A stretch of 64,000 nt of DNA from Flammeovirga sp. SJP92 (GCF_001583495.1 NZ_LQAQ01000060.1:101881-165880); one strand, 5' to 3'; numbered from the stretch's first letter, positions 16,370 to 26,017 are shown. Numbers and translations: made by a program. Notes: generated by a model from the sequence alone, not told the origin.

Positions 16370-18058
16370 ATGATAGAATTAACAAGAGCACAGGCGTCGA
16401 GAGCAGCAATTGAAAGAATGTATGTAGTAATGAGACATCTCTTTATAAGAGGGTACTACAAACCCGGTGGAGCATCTGGTCATGCAATCATGCAAGATTT
16501 ATTAATCCTTGAACCTGAAATTTATGGTTCTCTAGCTGACCCTCAAAAAGTCGACCTCAACGGACTTGTCTATGTTTTTGATCGTCTTCCTAAAGGAATT
16601 GAAGAAACGCGATATATCAAATTAACATCAGAAGAAGGGTACGAGAAATCTTCATTTACAAAGATTATTCCTCAAGCAAGACGAAGAAATTGCTATCGTA
16701 TTGACGAAGAACAAATGTTCATTGAGATCACTCGAGGTAGAAGTGAAATCTATGACATCCTTACACATTTGACCTTTATATATATTGAGGCTGAAAAGAT
16801 CAAACAGCACGCTCAAGATAAAAAAGGCAATGCACTAAGAGAATGGGAACAACTTGAAAAGATTGTCACAGGTGAACAAGCATTGACAAAGGAAAACGAG
16901 GAAGTAGCTTTCACTTACCTTGCGACAATTCTGGGCAGAACTTACCAAGAAACAAGAGATGCTCACCACCGCTTTATCAAGCATTCTAAGAAAAACAATG
17001 GTCTATTCCACATTGTATACTGGTTAGGAAAACTAGCTATCAATGAGGAATTGAAGAATGAAGACAGAATCATTAGCTTCAGCCCTACCTTACGTGAAAG
17101 AATTGGTCACCACATTTATGGTGAAAGATGGGCTAATAAGATTAAAAGAACTTTACTTCACAATGGTCTTATCCACCGTCCAATTCACATTATAAGCTCA
17201 AACCTGCACAGTGTTATGAACACGTTTTATGCTTGTGATGCATTAGGTAAAAAAGGGAAGAATACAGACTTCCTAAACTTAATGGAAGAAGTAAGCCAAG
17301 GTGACAACGGACATTTAAGAGAGAAGATCTATCACTCTGCAGTGGAAAAAGGCATGATTCAGGTACAAGAAGAATCAGGAACAAATATCTCAGTACAGAT
17401 TTTTGATACTGCCAAAATTCTTCCTGCTTCTCTTCCCTCTAATATTAAGATGCCTGATGAGAAGAAAGAAGAAAATGCTCCTGTCATTGTAGTAATGGAC
17501 TATGCTTTTGGTGAGCAGGCCTTTGAAACAATGGACGAGCTGTTAAAACCTTACGAATCAGAAAACGAACAAATCAACTTGGATGTTCAGAGTGTTTCTA
17601 TCATGGGTAAAGCTGGCATCTTAAAAGGCGGTAAAGGTGATGTAATGACACCTACTGCTCATATTTTTGAAGGAACAGCAGACAACTACCCAGTGGAAAA
17701 TGATCTTACACCAGAAGATTTCAAAGACATTAAAGATTTGAAGTTTGTAGACGGACCAATGGTGACAGTACTAGGTACATCCTTACAGAATAAAGATATT
17801 CTTACTTACTTCAAGAACTCTTCTTGGGGAGTAATGGGACTTGAAATGGAAGGTGCACACTATCAGAAAGCCATTCAAGGCGCTTCTAAAATCAGAAACA
17901 ACATCAGTAAAGATGTTAAAGTAAGATATGCCTATTATGCCTCTGATAATCCTCTTATTACTGGAAGTACTTTAGCTAACGGTAGTTTAGGTCTAACTGG
18001 TGTAAAACCAACATATTACATTACACTTAAAATATTAGAGAAAATATTCAACAGTTAA
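16370..18058 (+). CDS. Uncharacterised protein (DUF6909-like) with nucleoside-phosphorylase-like C-terminal domain
   Basis: The 562-residue cytosolic protein resembles the Bacteroidota family I remember as DUF6909; I cannot verify the number. Residues 1 to about 350 are helical and basic, with RRRNCYRI and conserved His pairs. From about residue 368 a Rossmann-type segment VIVVMDYAFGEQAFETM begins. It is followed by TPTAHIFEG, MVTVLGTSLQNKD and GVMGLEMEGAHYQKAI (about 489-504). The MEGA element resembles the ribose-binding Met-Glu motif of purine nucleoside phosphorylase and MTA/SAH nucleosidase. A role in cleaving a nucleoside or NAD-like molecule is inference. A strong terminator follows. 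Confidence 0.6.
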   Translation: MIELTRAQASRAAIERMYVVMRHLFIRGYYKPGGASGHAIMQDLLILEPEIYGSLADPQKVDLNGLVYVFDRLPKGIEETRYIKLTSEEGYEKSSFTKIIPQARRRNCYRIDEEQMFIEITRGRSEIYDILTHLTFIYIEAEKIKQHAQDKKGNALREWEQLEKIVTGEQALTKENEEVAFTYLATILGRTYQETRDAHHRFIKHSKKNNGLFHIVYWLGKLAINEELKNEDRIISFSPTLRERIGHHIYGERWANKIKRTLLHNGLIHRPIHIISSNLHSVMNTFYACDALGKKGKNTDFLNLMEEVSQGDNGHLREKIYHSAVEKGMIQVQEESGTNISVQIFDTAKILPASLPSNIKMPDEKKEENAPVIVVMDYAFGEQAFETMDELLKPYESENEQINLDVQSVSIMGKAGILKGGKGDVMTPTAHIFEGTADNYPVENDLTPEDFKDIKDLKFVDGPMVTVLGTSLQNKDILTYFKNSSWGVMGLEMEGAHYQKAIQGASKIRNNISKDVKVRYAYYASDNPLITGSTLANGSLGLTGVKPTYYITLKILEKIFNS

Positions 18059-18097
18059 TCACTGTGGTGTATTAAATATCTAAATATTTTAGTAGTC

Positions 18098-18142
18098 TTG
18101 CACAATGGAAGGAATTTTCTTTCATTGTGCAATTATTTTTTA
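18098..18142 (+). terminator. Terminator
   Basis: The stem TTGCACAATG / CATTGTGCAA is followed by TTATTTTTTT, ending the 16.4-18.1 kb gene. Confidence 0.85.
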
Positions 18143-18399
18143 TAGGAGTTTGTTATTTATTAAGGCAAAAGTTATCTGATAAATTTTAAAAGATAAATAT
18201 AATTTCAAAATACCTATGTACATTTGTAATAATACTGGAGTAGTCAGAAAAAAACTGTCATTTACGATTTATTGCGAACTGCCCGAAAATGTTTCTAATT
18301 ATGATGTAAGAATACAGGTATTCTCAATAAATTGACTACAAATAATGATGCATAACTTTTGTCCTGAATACTTCATAAAGTAATATAAATAAGATAGTT
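18143..18399. other. Intergenic region
   Basis: Together with the terminator, 340 bases separate the flanking genes. I see no ORF. A near-consensus promoter core, TAACTTTTG (one base too long), lies at about 18353-18361, before the small acidic gene. Confidence 0.3.
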
Positions 18400-18654
18400 A
18401 TGAGTAAAGATAAATCTGATCAGAACCAAGAAATTGATTGGGATGCTTTAGAAGCGGAAGATAGAGCAAATGAGGTTTCCAAAGAGGAAGCAGTGGATGT
18501 TGAAAAAATTGAGGAAGAAAAAAAGCTACTTTCTAAAGAAGAAAAGTTCAGTCCCTACCCTGATGATTTCCTTGCTGACATAAATATCATCCGAAAAGAA
18601 TACGACGAAGACCAAAAAAATAACGATTTTCAAGAAAACGACTTGGAAGAGTGA
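18400..18654 (+). CDS. Small acidic hypothetical protein
   Basis: The 84-residue protein is extremely rich in Asp, Glu and Lys. It has no signal peptide or membrane segment and is probably disordered or a charged helix (DVEKIEEEKKLLSKEEKF). I do not recognise a family. It sits 130 bases upstream of the large pseudo-caspase protein on the same strand. That protein is also acidic, so co-expression is possible but unproven. Confidence 0.55.
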   Translation: MSKDKSDQNQEIDWDALEAEDRANEVSKEEAVDVEKIEEEKKLLSKEEKFSPYPDDFLADINIIRKEYDEDQKNNDFQENDLEE

Positions 18655-18786
18655 TAATTATAATCTTTCTTGTACAATAGAGATAGCAATATCGCGTTAT
18701 TTTTTAAAAGGCTTCCTTTTATCCCTTATTTCCACCTATTGGGAAGACTATTTTTATGTTAAGAATACTTTCATTAATACTCTAAT

Positions 18787-21700
18787 ATGCCATTGATGTT
18801 TGATTCATCAAAATCCCGAGCTATACTCATAGGTATAGGTACTTTTTTAAAAGACGATGATCTTCATAGACGTGAGCATGTTTATAAAGATATCAGCTTA
18901 TTAAGAGATACATTAACCGATACTCAGATCCTTGGAATTCATGAGAAAGACATTATTTCCCTAGTTGATTCTGAAGGGAATACAATGATCAAAGAACGTA
19001 TTGCTGAAGTAGCAGATGCTACTGAGGATACGTTAATACTATTTTACTCAGGCTATCTCATTGAAAGAAAAGGAAAATTGATTCTTTCATCTCCCCATAC
19101 TACTATTAATCAATGTCATATCAATGGCATTCCTTTGAACGAAGTACAGGAGATCATTAGTGAATCAGAAGCAAAGCGAGTGTTTATTATTCTGGACGCC
19201 GACTACAGAAGGGCCAACAAAGCGGAAGATTCATCTGACACTTCAATCAAGGAACTTCTAACATTAGGCTCAAAGAAAACTTATATTGTCTCTGAATTTG
19301 GCAAAGTCAATGCCGATAAAACAATTGCCTCTGAACTAACCAGTTTATTCCAAACTGGCATTGAGGAAGAAAGAGAAGTATTGACACTAAATGACGTAAA
19401 AAGTCATTTCAATAAAGACGATGCACTCCGCGAAGTATTGTTCATCACTAATGAAAAAGATGACATCCCGATTTGCCTTAATAAAAGGTTCTCAAAAGCC
19501 AAAAAGTTGAGAAGCGAAATTGAAAGCAAATTTGAGGAGAAAAAATTCGAGGAAGCTTTACCGCTTCTAAGAGAGGGAATTGAACTTTTCGAAAATGACG
19601 ATGAGTTCAATAATATGGCTGCTTTCATTGAAACACTACATCAAGCTGATCAGATGTTTGACAACGAAAGCTATGATGCCGCCAAAAATAGATATCAAGC
19701 TGCTTTTGAAATCATCAATGAAGATACTGCCTATAAAGGCATTATTAAATCATTGGAAAAAATTGCGAACAGTCATTACGACAACGAAGATTTCGAAGCA
19801 TCAAAACAAACATATACTGAACTGCTGAAGTATGATTCTGATAATGAATTATACAATGAAAAAGTAAATTACTGTGATAATGAATTACAGTTTGCTTCTC
19901 ATATTGACTTGGGTGACAAGGCTTATTTTGAGAATAAATTTACAATTGCAAAAGAGCATTACAGTAAAGCTTTAGAATTTAGAAAAGATCCTGTTGTTCT
20001 TCGTAGAAAAGAAGAGTGCGATAAGATTTTATCTAGAGAGGAAAAGTTAAGAGAAGAGATAAAAGCTGAACTTCAAAAAGAAATCAAGGAAAACCTTGAC
20101 AAGGAAGTTGAAGAACAGGTAAAAAATAAAGAGCTTGAATTAAAAGAACAATTACGTACTCAATTGGAAAGCGAGCTTTCTTCTGAATTATTGCCTAAGG
20201 CAAAAGATGAAGTGACACAGGAGATGGAAACTACCATTTGGAAGAAAACTGCAATCTGGAATAGTATTGAAGGGTATCAGTTTTATCTTTCTATGTTCCC
20301 AGAAGGTCATTTTACGACGAAAGCAAATCAAAGAATTGATCAAATTCATAAAAAGAAATTAGCTCAAAAAATGGGTGAAGTTACTCCTATTCCTGTAGCT
20401 AAGATCATTGATAAAAAAGAACCTGTCAAAGAAGAGCTCAATATTGAAAGAGCACTTCTAATGGACCTTAGAATGGAACCCATTGAAGATGTGCTTGCCA
20501 AAATTGAAGAATCAAGAGGCTTAAAAGGTGAAGTTTTACTTTGGACAGATAATGAGCGCATTCAATTGGAAAGAAATGAAGAAGAAAATGAGTATGTAGC
20601 CACTACTCCTGCTCCTTCAATTTCTGAATTGGATGAGGTTATGAATGAAGCCATAAAAGAAGTTGAGGAAGAGGATAGCACACCTGCTATTACTCAACCT
20701 GAAATTACTGAGGTTTCATCAGATTCATTCTCAATTGAAGAAGCGCAAGAGCTATCCAATGCAGTTCAAGAAACTCCAGAAGAGATCACTCTACAAGATT
20801 CAATCATTGAAGAGGTAGTAGAACTTTCTGAAGTAGAACCTGATCCAGTTGTTACTACCACTCCATCTGACAACAACTCTTTAGAACAATTAAGCGAAGA
20901 AGAACTATGGATTCGCTCTGAAAGGTTGAATACAAAAGAGGGATATCTGGAGTATATCAATTACACGAAAACAGCTGATCAGATTGCTGAGGCCTATTAT
21001 AGAATCAACAAGATTGATCAGGGTGAAATTCCAGAAGTTTCTCCAAATATAACACCTGAGTTCACTCCGGTTGAAGAGCCTGTTGTAGTTGAGGATACAG
21101 TTGCTGAGGAAACTACAAATGAGATCATCGAAGAGAAATCTGTTCTTAATGAAGTAATCGAAGTAGAAACACCTCAACCTGAAGTTGAAGAAACTCATAC
21201 TCCTGTTTCCAACACGGTATTTATTGATGGAATGGATGAGGAAACGCTATGGCAGACAGCACTTTCAATTAACACCATAGATTCTTACAAGGAATACCTT
21301 AACCGTACTGAATCAAATGATTATTTGGCAGATGCTTACTCTAATATCAATACCATTCAGCATGGAGATTTTGTGGACACTTCAGCTCCAGAGAAAGAAA
21401 ATGAGGTAAGTTTCACTCCAACTTCTTTTGAAGAGATTGATTTTGGAAGCAGTGAAACTACTGAAGAAACAACTCCAGAGCCAGAGCCTGAAAGTGAAAC
21501 ATCTTCTTTTATAATAGAAGAAATTCCAGAACCAGTACCTGAAGTTTTATCAACTGATATTCCTGAAAATGGTGTTGATCCAATCCTTAGTGAAGAAACA
21601 ACAGCTACTTCTTTAAATGGTTTCGAAAGTACTGAAATTACTTCTTCAATAGAAACTACATCAGAAATTGAAACTGAAGTAGAGACAGAAACAGAAGTAG

Positions 21701-22035
21701 AAGTGAAAGTTGAAGAACCTGCTGATGATTTATCTTTTGCTGATGAGGTAATGGAATTGAATGAAGACGAAGAGGATCTTTGGAAAAACACTTGCGAGGA
21801 AAATACTTTAGGAGCTTACTTCAATTATCTTAACCTTACTACACAGAAAAAATACTGGAAGGAGGCGAAAGAAAAAATCAGCTCTCTAAAAAATGATTCA
21901 CAAGCAAAAGAGGAAGATGATTGGAAGCGTGCTCAAGAGATTGACACTATTGAAGGTTATAAAACTTACATCAGAAAGTATCCTCTTGGCAATTACTACG
22001 CAGCTGCAATGATGCGACTAGGAAAATTAGAATAA
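18787..22035 (+). CDS. Caspase-like protein with inactive site, TPRs, coiled coil and W...YP.G repeats
   Basis: Residues about 10-170 follow the caspase-like (C14, EACC1-type) pattern: AILIGIG, paired helices, DTLILFYSG, LILSSP, ISESEAKRVFIILDA. The catalytic His of SGHG is Tyr90 (SGYL). The catalytic Cys of D-x-C-Y-S-G is Asp139 (DADYRR). So it is predicted to be non-proteolytic. Residues about 245-410 hold TPR-like helix pairs, then a charged coiled coil (about 415-480). Five copies of a ~40-residue repeat of the form W-x(5)-NT-x-EGY-x(2)-Y-x(3)-P follow, near residues 482-520, 704-750, 818-860, 994-1036 and 1043-1081. They are separated by Glu/Thr/Pro-rich linkers. The first and last keep the full FPEG/YPLG form that is common behind caspase-like domains. 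It has no signal peptide or TM. It may be a cytosolic scaffold. Confidence 0.75.
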   Translation: MPLMFDSSKSRAILIGIGTFLKDDDLHRREHVYKDISLLRDTLTDTQILGIHEKDIISLVDSEGNTMIKERIAEVADATEDTLILFYSGYLIERKGKLILSSPHTTINQCHINGIPLNEVQEIISESEAKRVFIILDADYRRANKAEDSSDTSIKELLTLGSKKTYIVSEFGKVNADKTIASELTSLFQTGIEEEREVLTLNDVKSHFNKDDALREVLFITNEKDDIPICLNKRFSKAKKLRSEIESKFEEKKFEEALPLLREGIELFENDDEFNNMAAFIETLHQADQMFDNESYDAAKNRYQAAFEIINEDTAYKGIIKSLEKIANSHYDNEDFEASKQTYTELLKYDSDNELYNEKVNYCDNELQFASHIDLGDKAYFENKFTIAKEHYSKALEFRKDPVVLRRKEECDKILSREEKLREEIKAELQKEIKENLDKEVEEQVKNKELELKEQLRTQLESELSSELLPKAKDEVTQEMETTIWKKTAIWNSIEGYQFYLSMFPEGHFTTKANQRIDQIHKKKLAQKMGEVTPIPVAKIIDKKEPVKEELNIERALLMDLRMEPIEDVLAKIEESRGLKGEVLLWTDNERIQLERNEEENEYVATTPAPSISELDEVMNEAIKEVEEEDSTPAITQPEITEVSSDSFSIEEAQELSNAVQETPEEITLQDSIIEEVVELSEVEPDPVVTTTPSDNNSLEQLSEEELWIRSERLNTKEGYLEYINYTKTADQIAEAYYRINKIDQGEIPEVSPNITPEFTPVEEPVVVEDTVAEETTNEIIEEKSVLNEVIEVETPQPEVEETHTPVSNTVFIDGMDEETLWQTALSINTIDSYKEYLNRTESNDYLADAYSNINTIQHGDFVDTSAPEKENEVSFTPTSFEEIDFGSSETTEETTPEPEPESETSSFIIEEIPEPVPEVLSTDIPENGVDPILSEETTATSLNGFESTEITSSIETTSEIETEVETETEVEVKVEEPADDLSFADEVMELNEDEEDLWKNTCEENTLGAYFNYLNLTTQKKYWKEAKEKISSLKNDSQAKEEDDWKRAQEIDTIEGYKTYIRKYPLGNYYAAAMMRLGKLE

Positions 22036-22072
22036 ACAGAGTACTCTCTGAGTATCAAATCATTATTTAATG

Positions 22073-22115
22073 TAAAAGTAGGCCTTGTTTCTAAAGAAGC
22101 AAGGCCTTACTTTTT
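22073..22115 (+). terminator. Terminator
   Basis: The stem AAAAGTAGGCCTTG / CAAGGCCTTACTTTT (one bulge) with a 12-nt loop and flanking A/T runs ends the pseudo-caspase gene. Confidence 0.85.
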
Positions 22116-22318
22116 GTTAAAAAATATAAGTTTCATTAAAGTGTAAATTTGTTGATCACAATCATTGGATATTAATAAATATTTACGAAAATTATGTATA
22201 TAAAAATCACTATCAAACGTAAATAATAGTAAGAAGTGAAACTGAATTAACTGTAGTACAAAGACAAAATGACGAGTAACTTTTTTGACTGAGTACTTTA
22301 CTATAAAAGATTAATATT

Positions 22319-23242
22319 ATGGGATTACTAAATAGAATATTCGTAGCATTAGATGCCTCAAAAAAAGATGTACCATTATTAAAACATGCCAATAAATATA
22401 TCAATGATTCAAACGCTGATAAGGTTTATTTTATTCATGTCCAAGAGTCGTTAGATCTTCCAAAAGAAGTAACTGATAAATATCCAAATATGCTTAGCCC
22501 GTTGGATGAGTCTATCAGAATGAGTATGGACAAAATTATTCACGAAAACATCCCGAACATTGATAACATTAATCACGAACTATTGATTGAAGAGGGTAAT
22601 CCCGCTGAAACCATCATTAAGTTAGTGAAAAGAAAACAAGCGGATATTGTTATTCTCGGTAAGAATAGTCAGGGTAAAGGTACTGGTTCTGTGGCACGTA
22701 AGATTGCAAGTTTTGCTCCGTGCTCTATCCTATTTGCACCTGAATTATTGCAATACGAAAAAGAACCTAAAGCTCTTATTCCAATCAATTTTTCTGAGAC
22801 TAGCAAAGATGCTTTACAACAAGTAGAAGAAATTGCAGGGCATATACACGAGCTCAAATCATTAGCTATCAACTGCTTCCGCATTCCAAATGGATACAGC
22901 ACTACAGGTAAGAGCTATGATGAAATGGTAGAAATCTTAACTGATGTGTCTCAAAAGAAATTAGATCACTTTGTGAAAAGTGCCGTTGATGATCATAATA
23001 TAGAAACAAAACCTATTCTCATAGAAGAGGATGATACCACTGCTGACGCTATTTATAAGGCGGCAAAAGATGAAAATGCTGATGTGATCATTATCGGTTC
23101 TAAAAGCAGAACATTTATGGCATCAATGGTCCTAGGAAGTACTGCAGAAAAGCTCTTACTTTCTGATATTAATATTCCAATCCTGATTTATAAAAATAAG
23201 AATCAGACCCTAGATATTTTTAATTTCTTTGATAGAATTTAA
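22319..23242 (+). CDS. Tandem universal stress protein
   Basis: The 307-residue cytosolic protein consists of two UspA domains. Domain 1 (about 4-150) has RIFVALDAS and ADIVILGKNSQGKGTGSVARKI. Domain 2 (about 155-300) has ALIPINFSETS and ADVIIIGSKSRTFMASMVLGSTAEKLL, which matches the G-2x-G-9x-G-S/T nucleotide-binding pattern of the ATP-binding subgroup. Such proteins aid survival under energy and redox stress. Its neighbours are unrelated and terminators flank it on both sides. A TAAATTTG element at 22144-22151 could be its promoter, though the leader would be about 160 nt. Confidence 0.92.
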   Translation: MGLLNRIFVALDASKKDVPLLKHANKYINDSNADKVYFIHVQESLDLPKEVTDKYPNMLSPLDESIRMSMDKIIHENIPNIDNINHELLIEEGNPAETIIKLVKRKQADIVILGKNSQGKGTGSVARKIASFAPCSILFAPELLQYEKEPKALIPINFSETSKDALQQVEEIAGHIHELKSLAINCFRIPNGYSTTGKSYDEMVEILTDVSQKKLDHFVKSAVDDHNIETKPILIEEDDTTADAIYKAAKDENADVIIIGSKSRTFMASMVLGSTAEKLLLSDINIPILIYKNKNQTLDIFNFFDRI

Positions 23243-23272
23243 TTATATAATATTTATTATTACAAATTCTCT

Positions 23273-23308
23273 AAAAGGTGGATGGTATTAGCACTCTCCA
23301 CCTTTTTT
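23273..23308 (+). terminator. Terminator
   Basis: The stem AAAAGGTGGA / TCCACCTTTT with a 14-nt loop, followed by a T6 run, ends the universal stress gene. Confidence 0.8.
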
Positions 23309-23489
23309 GTTTACATAATGTTACATAGTATTTTTTACACTTATATATACTAGCACATTTTTCAAATAAAAAGGATGAAAAAGATCATCATAATTATAGA
23401 AATCTAAATAGCAACTTTATTAATAAAAGGTTGTTCATTTGTATTATCAAATTATTCATTATCTCACACACAAAACATTCTTTCATAAT

Positions 23490-25112
23490 ATGGAGATGTT
23501 TCTATCGCTACTGAAATCAGATTACGTAGCATTATTTGCAATTATTGCATTTGGTATTTTATTAGGGAAAATCAGTGTCAAAGGAGTTTCCTTTGGATTA
23601 TCGGCAGTGATTTTCGTAGCCATGTTTTATGGATACCTTATGAATGCATTAGGTTTTGATGACTTTGCAATACCAGGTATCATTCAAAAAATAGGTTTAT
23701 TATTATTCATTTTTACGATCGGTATGCAAGCAGGGCCTTCATTTTTTGAGGCTTTCAAATCGCAAGGAAGCAAACTGATCATTTTAGCCACACTTTCAGT
23801 TGTTACAGGTGGTATTGTAACCTTCGTTTTAGGTGTTGCTTTTGATGTAGACTTTAAAATCGCAGTTGGTCTACTGACAGGAGCTTTAACCTCAACACCG
23901 GGTCTTGCCGCTGCTATTGAAAGTTCACAATCACCACTTGCCTCTATTGGCTATGGTATTGCTTATCCTTTTGGTGTGATTGGCGTTATTCTTTTCGTTA
24001 AACTAGCTCCTAAGTTCTTCGGTGTCAGCATTGAAGAAACAGAGAAGAAATACGAGGAAGAAGCAACCGCAGACACTCCTGACTTAAGCAATAAAAACTT
24101 CATTGTCACTAACGATAACGTTCACGGAAAGACCATCGGTGAATTGAATATTCGCTTTATGACAAAGGCTAATATCTCACGTGTTATGGAACCCAACACA
24201 GAGAGTAAGCCACCAATGAAAGATACCGTTCTTCATAAGGGAGATTTGGTAAAAGCCGTTGGTACTGAAGATGCTTTAAAAAGAGTTGAGCTACTATTAG
24301 GCGAGCCTACAGATCAGAAAATCCCACGTTCCGGTATACACGAGATTCGTTGGTTTGTAGTTTCTTCCAGAAATGTAGTCGGCAAAACATTAGGTGAACT
24401 TGATTTACACAACAACTACCTAGCAACTATTACAAGAGTAAGAAGAGCGGGTTTAGATTTATCACCAAGACCATCCACTCGTTTGAGATTCGGTGATAAA
24501 CTTCTGATCTCATCTACTAAAGGTAACATTCTAGGACTTACCGAGCTTTTTGGTGACAGTATCAAAATGGTAGAAACACCAAGTTTCTTACCAGTTGCTT
24601 TAGGTATCATTATCGGTGTATTATTAGGTAAAGTTGAAGTACCAATTCCAGGTGGCTCTTCCTTCTCACTAGGTCTTACAGGTGGTGTTTTAATGGCCGC
24701 TTTAGGATTGAGTAGATTAGGAAAAACAGGTCCAGTCATCTGGCATTTACCAAGTAATGCCAATGCGTTGTTAAGACAATTTGGTCTATTGTTATTCCTT
24801 ACTCCTGTAGGTGTTGGAGCAGGTACTAAGCTTGTTTCCACAATCAGTGAATATGGTTTCCAATTATTTGGAATCGGAGCATTGATTACTATAATTCCTA
24901 TGCTTGTCGTTACTATTGTAGGACATGTGTTCTTTAAGGTAAACTTCCTTTCACTAATGGGTGCTTTAACAGGTGGTATGACTTCAACTCCGGGCTTAAG
25001 TGCCATGGACAACATGACTGAAAGTGATGCACCACAAGTAGCATATGCTACCGTTTATCCTTTTGCCTTAGTTGCAATTATTATTGTTGCCCAAATTATT
25101 GGAGGACTTTAG
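23490..25112 (+). CDS. AspT/YidE-type putative transporter
   Basis: This is an inner-membrane protein of the aspartate:alanine exchanger family. The layout is five hydrophobic segments (LFAIIAFGILLG onward), two TrkA-C/RCK_C domains (about residues 190-360 from this start, with HGKTIGELNI and VGKTLGELDL), then five more segments. The mirrored motifs TGALTSTPGLAAA and TGGMTSTPGLSAM occur in the two halves, as in AspT, YidE and YbjL. I prefer ATG at 23490 (MEMFLSLLKSDY), the start of the first membrane helix, over a TTG 51 bases upstream that would add a polar tail. The substrate may be a dicarboxylate or amino acid; this is inferred only. Confidence 0.9.
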   Translation: MEMFLSLLKSDYVALFAIIAFGILLGKISVKGVSFGLSAVIFVAMFYGYLMNALGFDDFAIPGIIQKIGLLLFIFTIGMQAGPSFFEAFKSQGSKLIILATLSVVTGGIVTFVLGVAFDVDFKIAVGLLTGALTSTPGLAAAIESSQSPLASIGYGIAYPFGVIGVILFVKLAPKFFGVSIEETEKKYEEEATADTPDLSNKNFIVTNDNVHGKTIGELNIRFMTKANISRVMEPNTESKPPMKDTVLHKGDLVKAVGTEDALKRVELLLGEPTDQKIPRSGIHEIRWFVVSSRNVVGKTLGELDLHNNYLATITRVRRAGLDLSPRPSTRLRFGDKLLISSTKGNILGLTELFGDSIKMVETPSFLPVALGIIIGVLLGKVEVPIPGGSSFSLGLTGGVLMAALGLSRLGKTGPVIWHLPSNANALLRQFGLLLFLTPVGVGAGTKLVSTISEYGFQLFGIGALITIIPMLVVTIVGHVFFKVNFLSLMGALTGGMTSTPGLSAMDNMTESDAPQVAYATVYPFALVAIIIVAQIIGGL

Positions 25113-25139
25113 GATAACCAATCGAAAAGATTAATACTA

Positions 25140-25175
25140 GCCTCAACTGCATTATATAGTGGTTGAGGCTTTTTT
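25140..25175 (+). terminator. Terminator
   Basis: The stem GCCTCAAC / GTTGAGGC with a 14-nt loop is followed by TTTTTT, between convergent genes. Confidence 0.85.
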
Positions 25176-25180
25176 ATGTA

Positions 25181-26017
25181 TTAATTTTTCTCTACAAATT
25201 TCAGAATTTCTGACAACACCTCTTCCTTTATTTTTTCATTGTGCATCTCATGCCTTAATCCATTCCAAAGCTTAAAAGTTATATTCTCTTGAGGTACCTT
25301 GCTCGAAAACTCTTCAGACGCTTTATAAGATGTAATATTATCGTCATCTCCATGCATCAATAAAGTATCTATTTTCAACTGATCTGCATTTTCAATATTC
25401 CACTCTCCCGCTTTTTTTACCCCAAAATATAATGCAGTACAGATTTTATTATGCACCAAAGGGTCTTTTACATACATCTCCCCTACTGATAAATCTGTAG
25501 ATAAATCTGCAGGATTTAGTTTCGACGGGATCACAAAATCTTTAAAAATACTACCAATAAACTTTCCTATTTTCTCTTGCCACGCAGGTGGATCTTGTGC
25601 CAATCTCAACCATGGACTTGTTACAATTGCTCCTTTCAAGAAATCAGGATTTTCTTGTAATAGATAGGAAGTTACAATATTCCCACCCATACTATGTCCG
25701 TACAAAAAGATAGGCACCGCAGGGAATTTTTCTTTGATTAATGAAAGCAACTCTGATACATTATGCAAAACGGCAACGTAGCTTGGTACTACACCTCTTT
25801 TTCCTGGCGTCTTTCCATGTCCTCTTTGATCATATCCAATAAAACCATAATTACGCTGATTGAAATATGCTGCAACATGGGCATACCTTTCTATATGCTC
25901 TCCAAAACCATGAATCATAGCAATCATCGCTTTAGGTTTTTCGTCTTCGGGTAACCAACATTTACCGTATATTTCTATATTATCAGCTGTTTGCCAAGAG
26001 TACTCAAATGTTTTCAT
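25181..26017 (-). CDS. Alpha/beta hydrolase, monoacylglycerol-lipase-like (serine aminopeptidase S33 domain)
   Basis: The 278-residue cytosolic protein has the oxyanion motif MIHGFGEH, the conserved GYDQRGHGKTPG of the monoglyceride lipase/lysophospholipase group, the nucleophile elbow GHSMGG with Ser109, the acid in LMHGDDDN and the His in GLRHEMHNE. These complete the Ser-Asp-His triad. The likely reaction is hydrolysis of a monoacylglycerol or lysophospholipid ester. It is monocistronic and divergent from yicC. The catalytic assignment is secure; the substrate is inferred from the subgroup. Confidence 0.9.
   Translation of the reverse strand: MKTFEYSWQTADNIEIYGKCWLPEDEKPKAMIAMIHGFGEHIERYAHVAAYFNQRNYGFIGYDQRGHGKTPGKRGVVPSYVAVLHNVSELLSLIKEKFPAVPIFLYGHSMGGNIVTSYLLQENPDFLKGAIVTSPWLRLAQDPPAWQEKIGKFIGSIFKDFVIPSKLNPADLSTDLSVGEMYVKDPLVHNKICTALYFGVKKAGEWNIENADQLKIDTLLMHGDDDNITSYKASEEFSSKVPQENITFKLWNGLRHEMHNEKIKEEVLSEILKFVEKN

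Noticed and set aside
18787..19300. Calling the caspase-like head an active peptidase
   Set aside because: Both catalytic positions are replaced (Tyr90 and Asp139), so an active-enzyme call is not supported.
21357..21791. A 144-codon serine-rich frame on the minus strand within the pseudo-caspase gene
   Set aside because: It is the antisense of a Glu/Thr-rich linker, which reads as Ser/Val repeats; no start context or domain.
24416..25015. A 199-codon open frame on the minus strand opposite the AspT-type gene
   Set aside because: It lies entirely inside a clearly conserved membrane protein gene; its amino-acid pattern (Pro/Asn-rich, no domain) is what antisense of hydrophobic helices gives.
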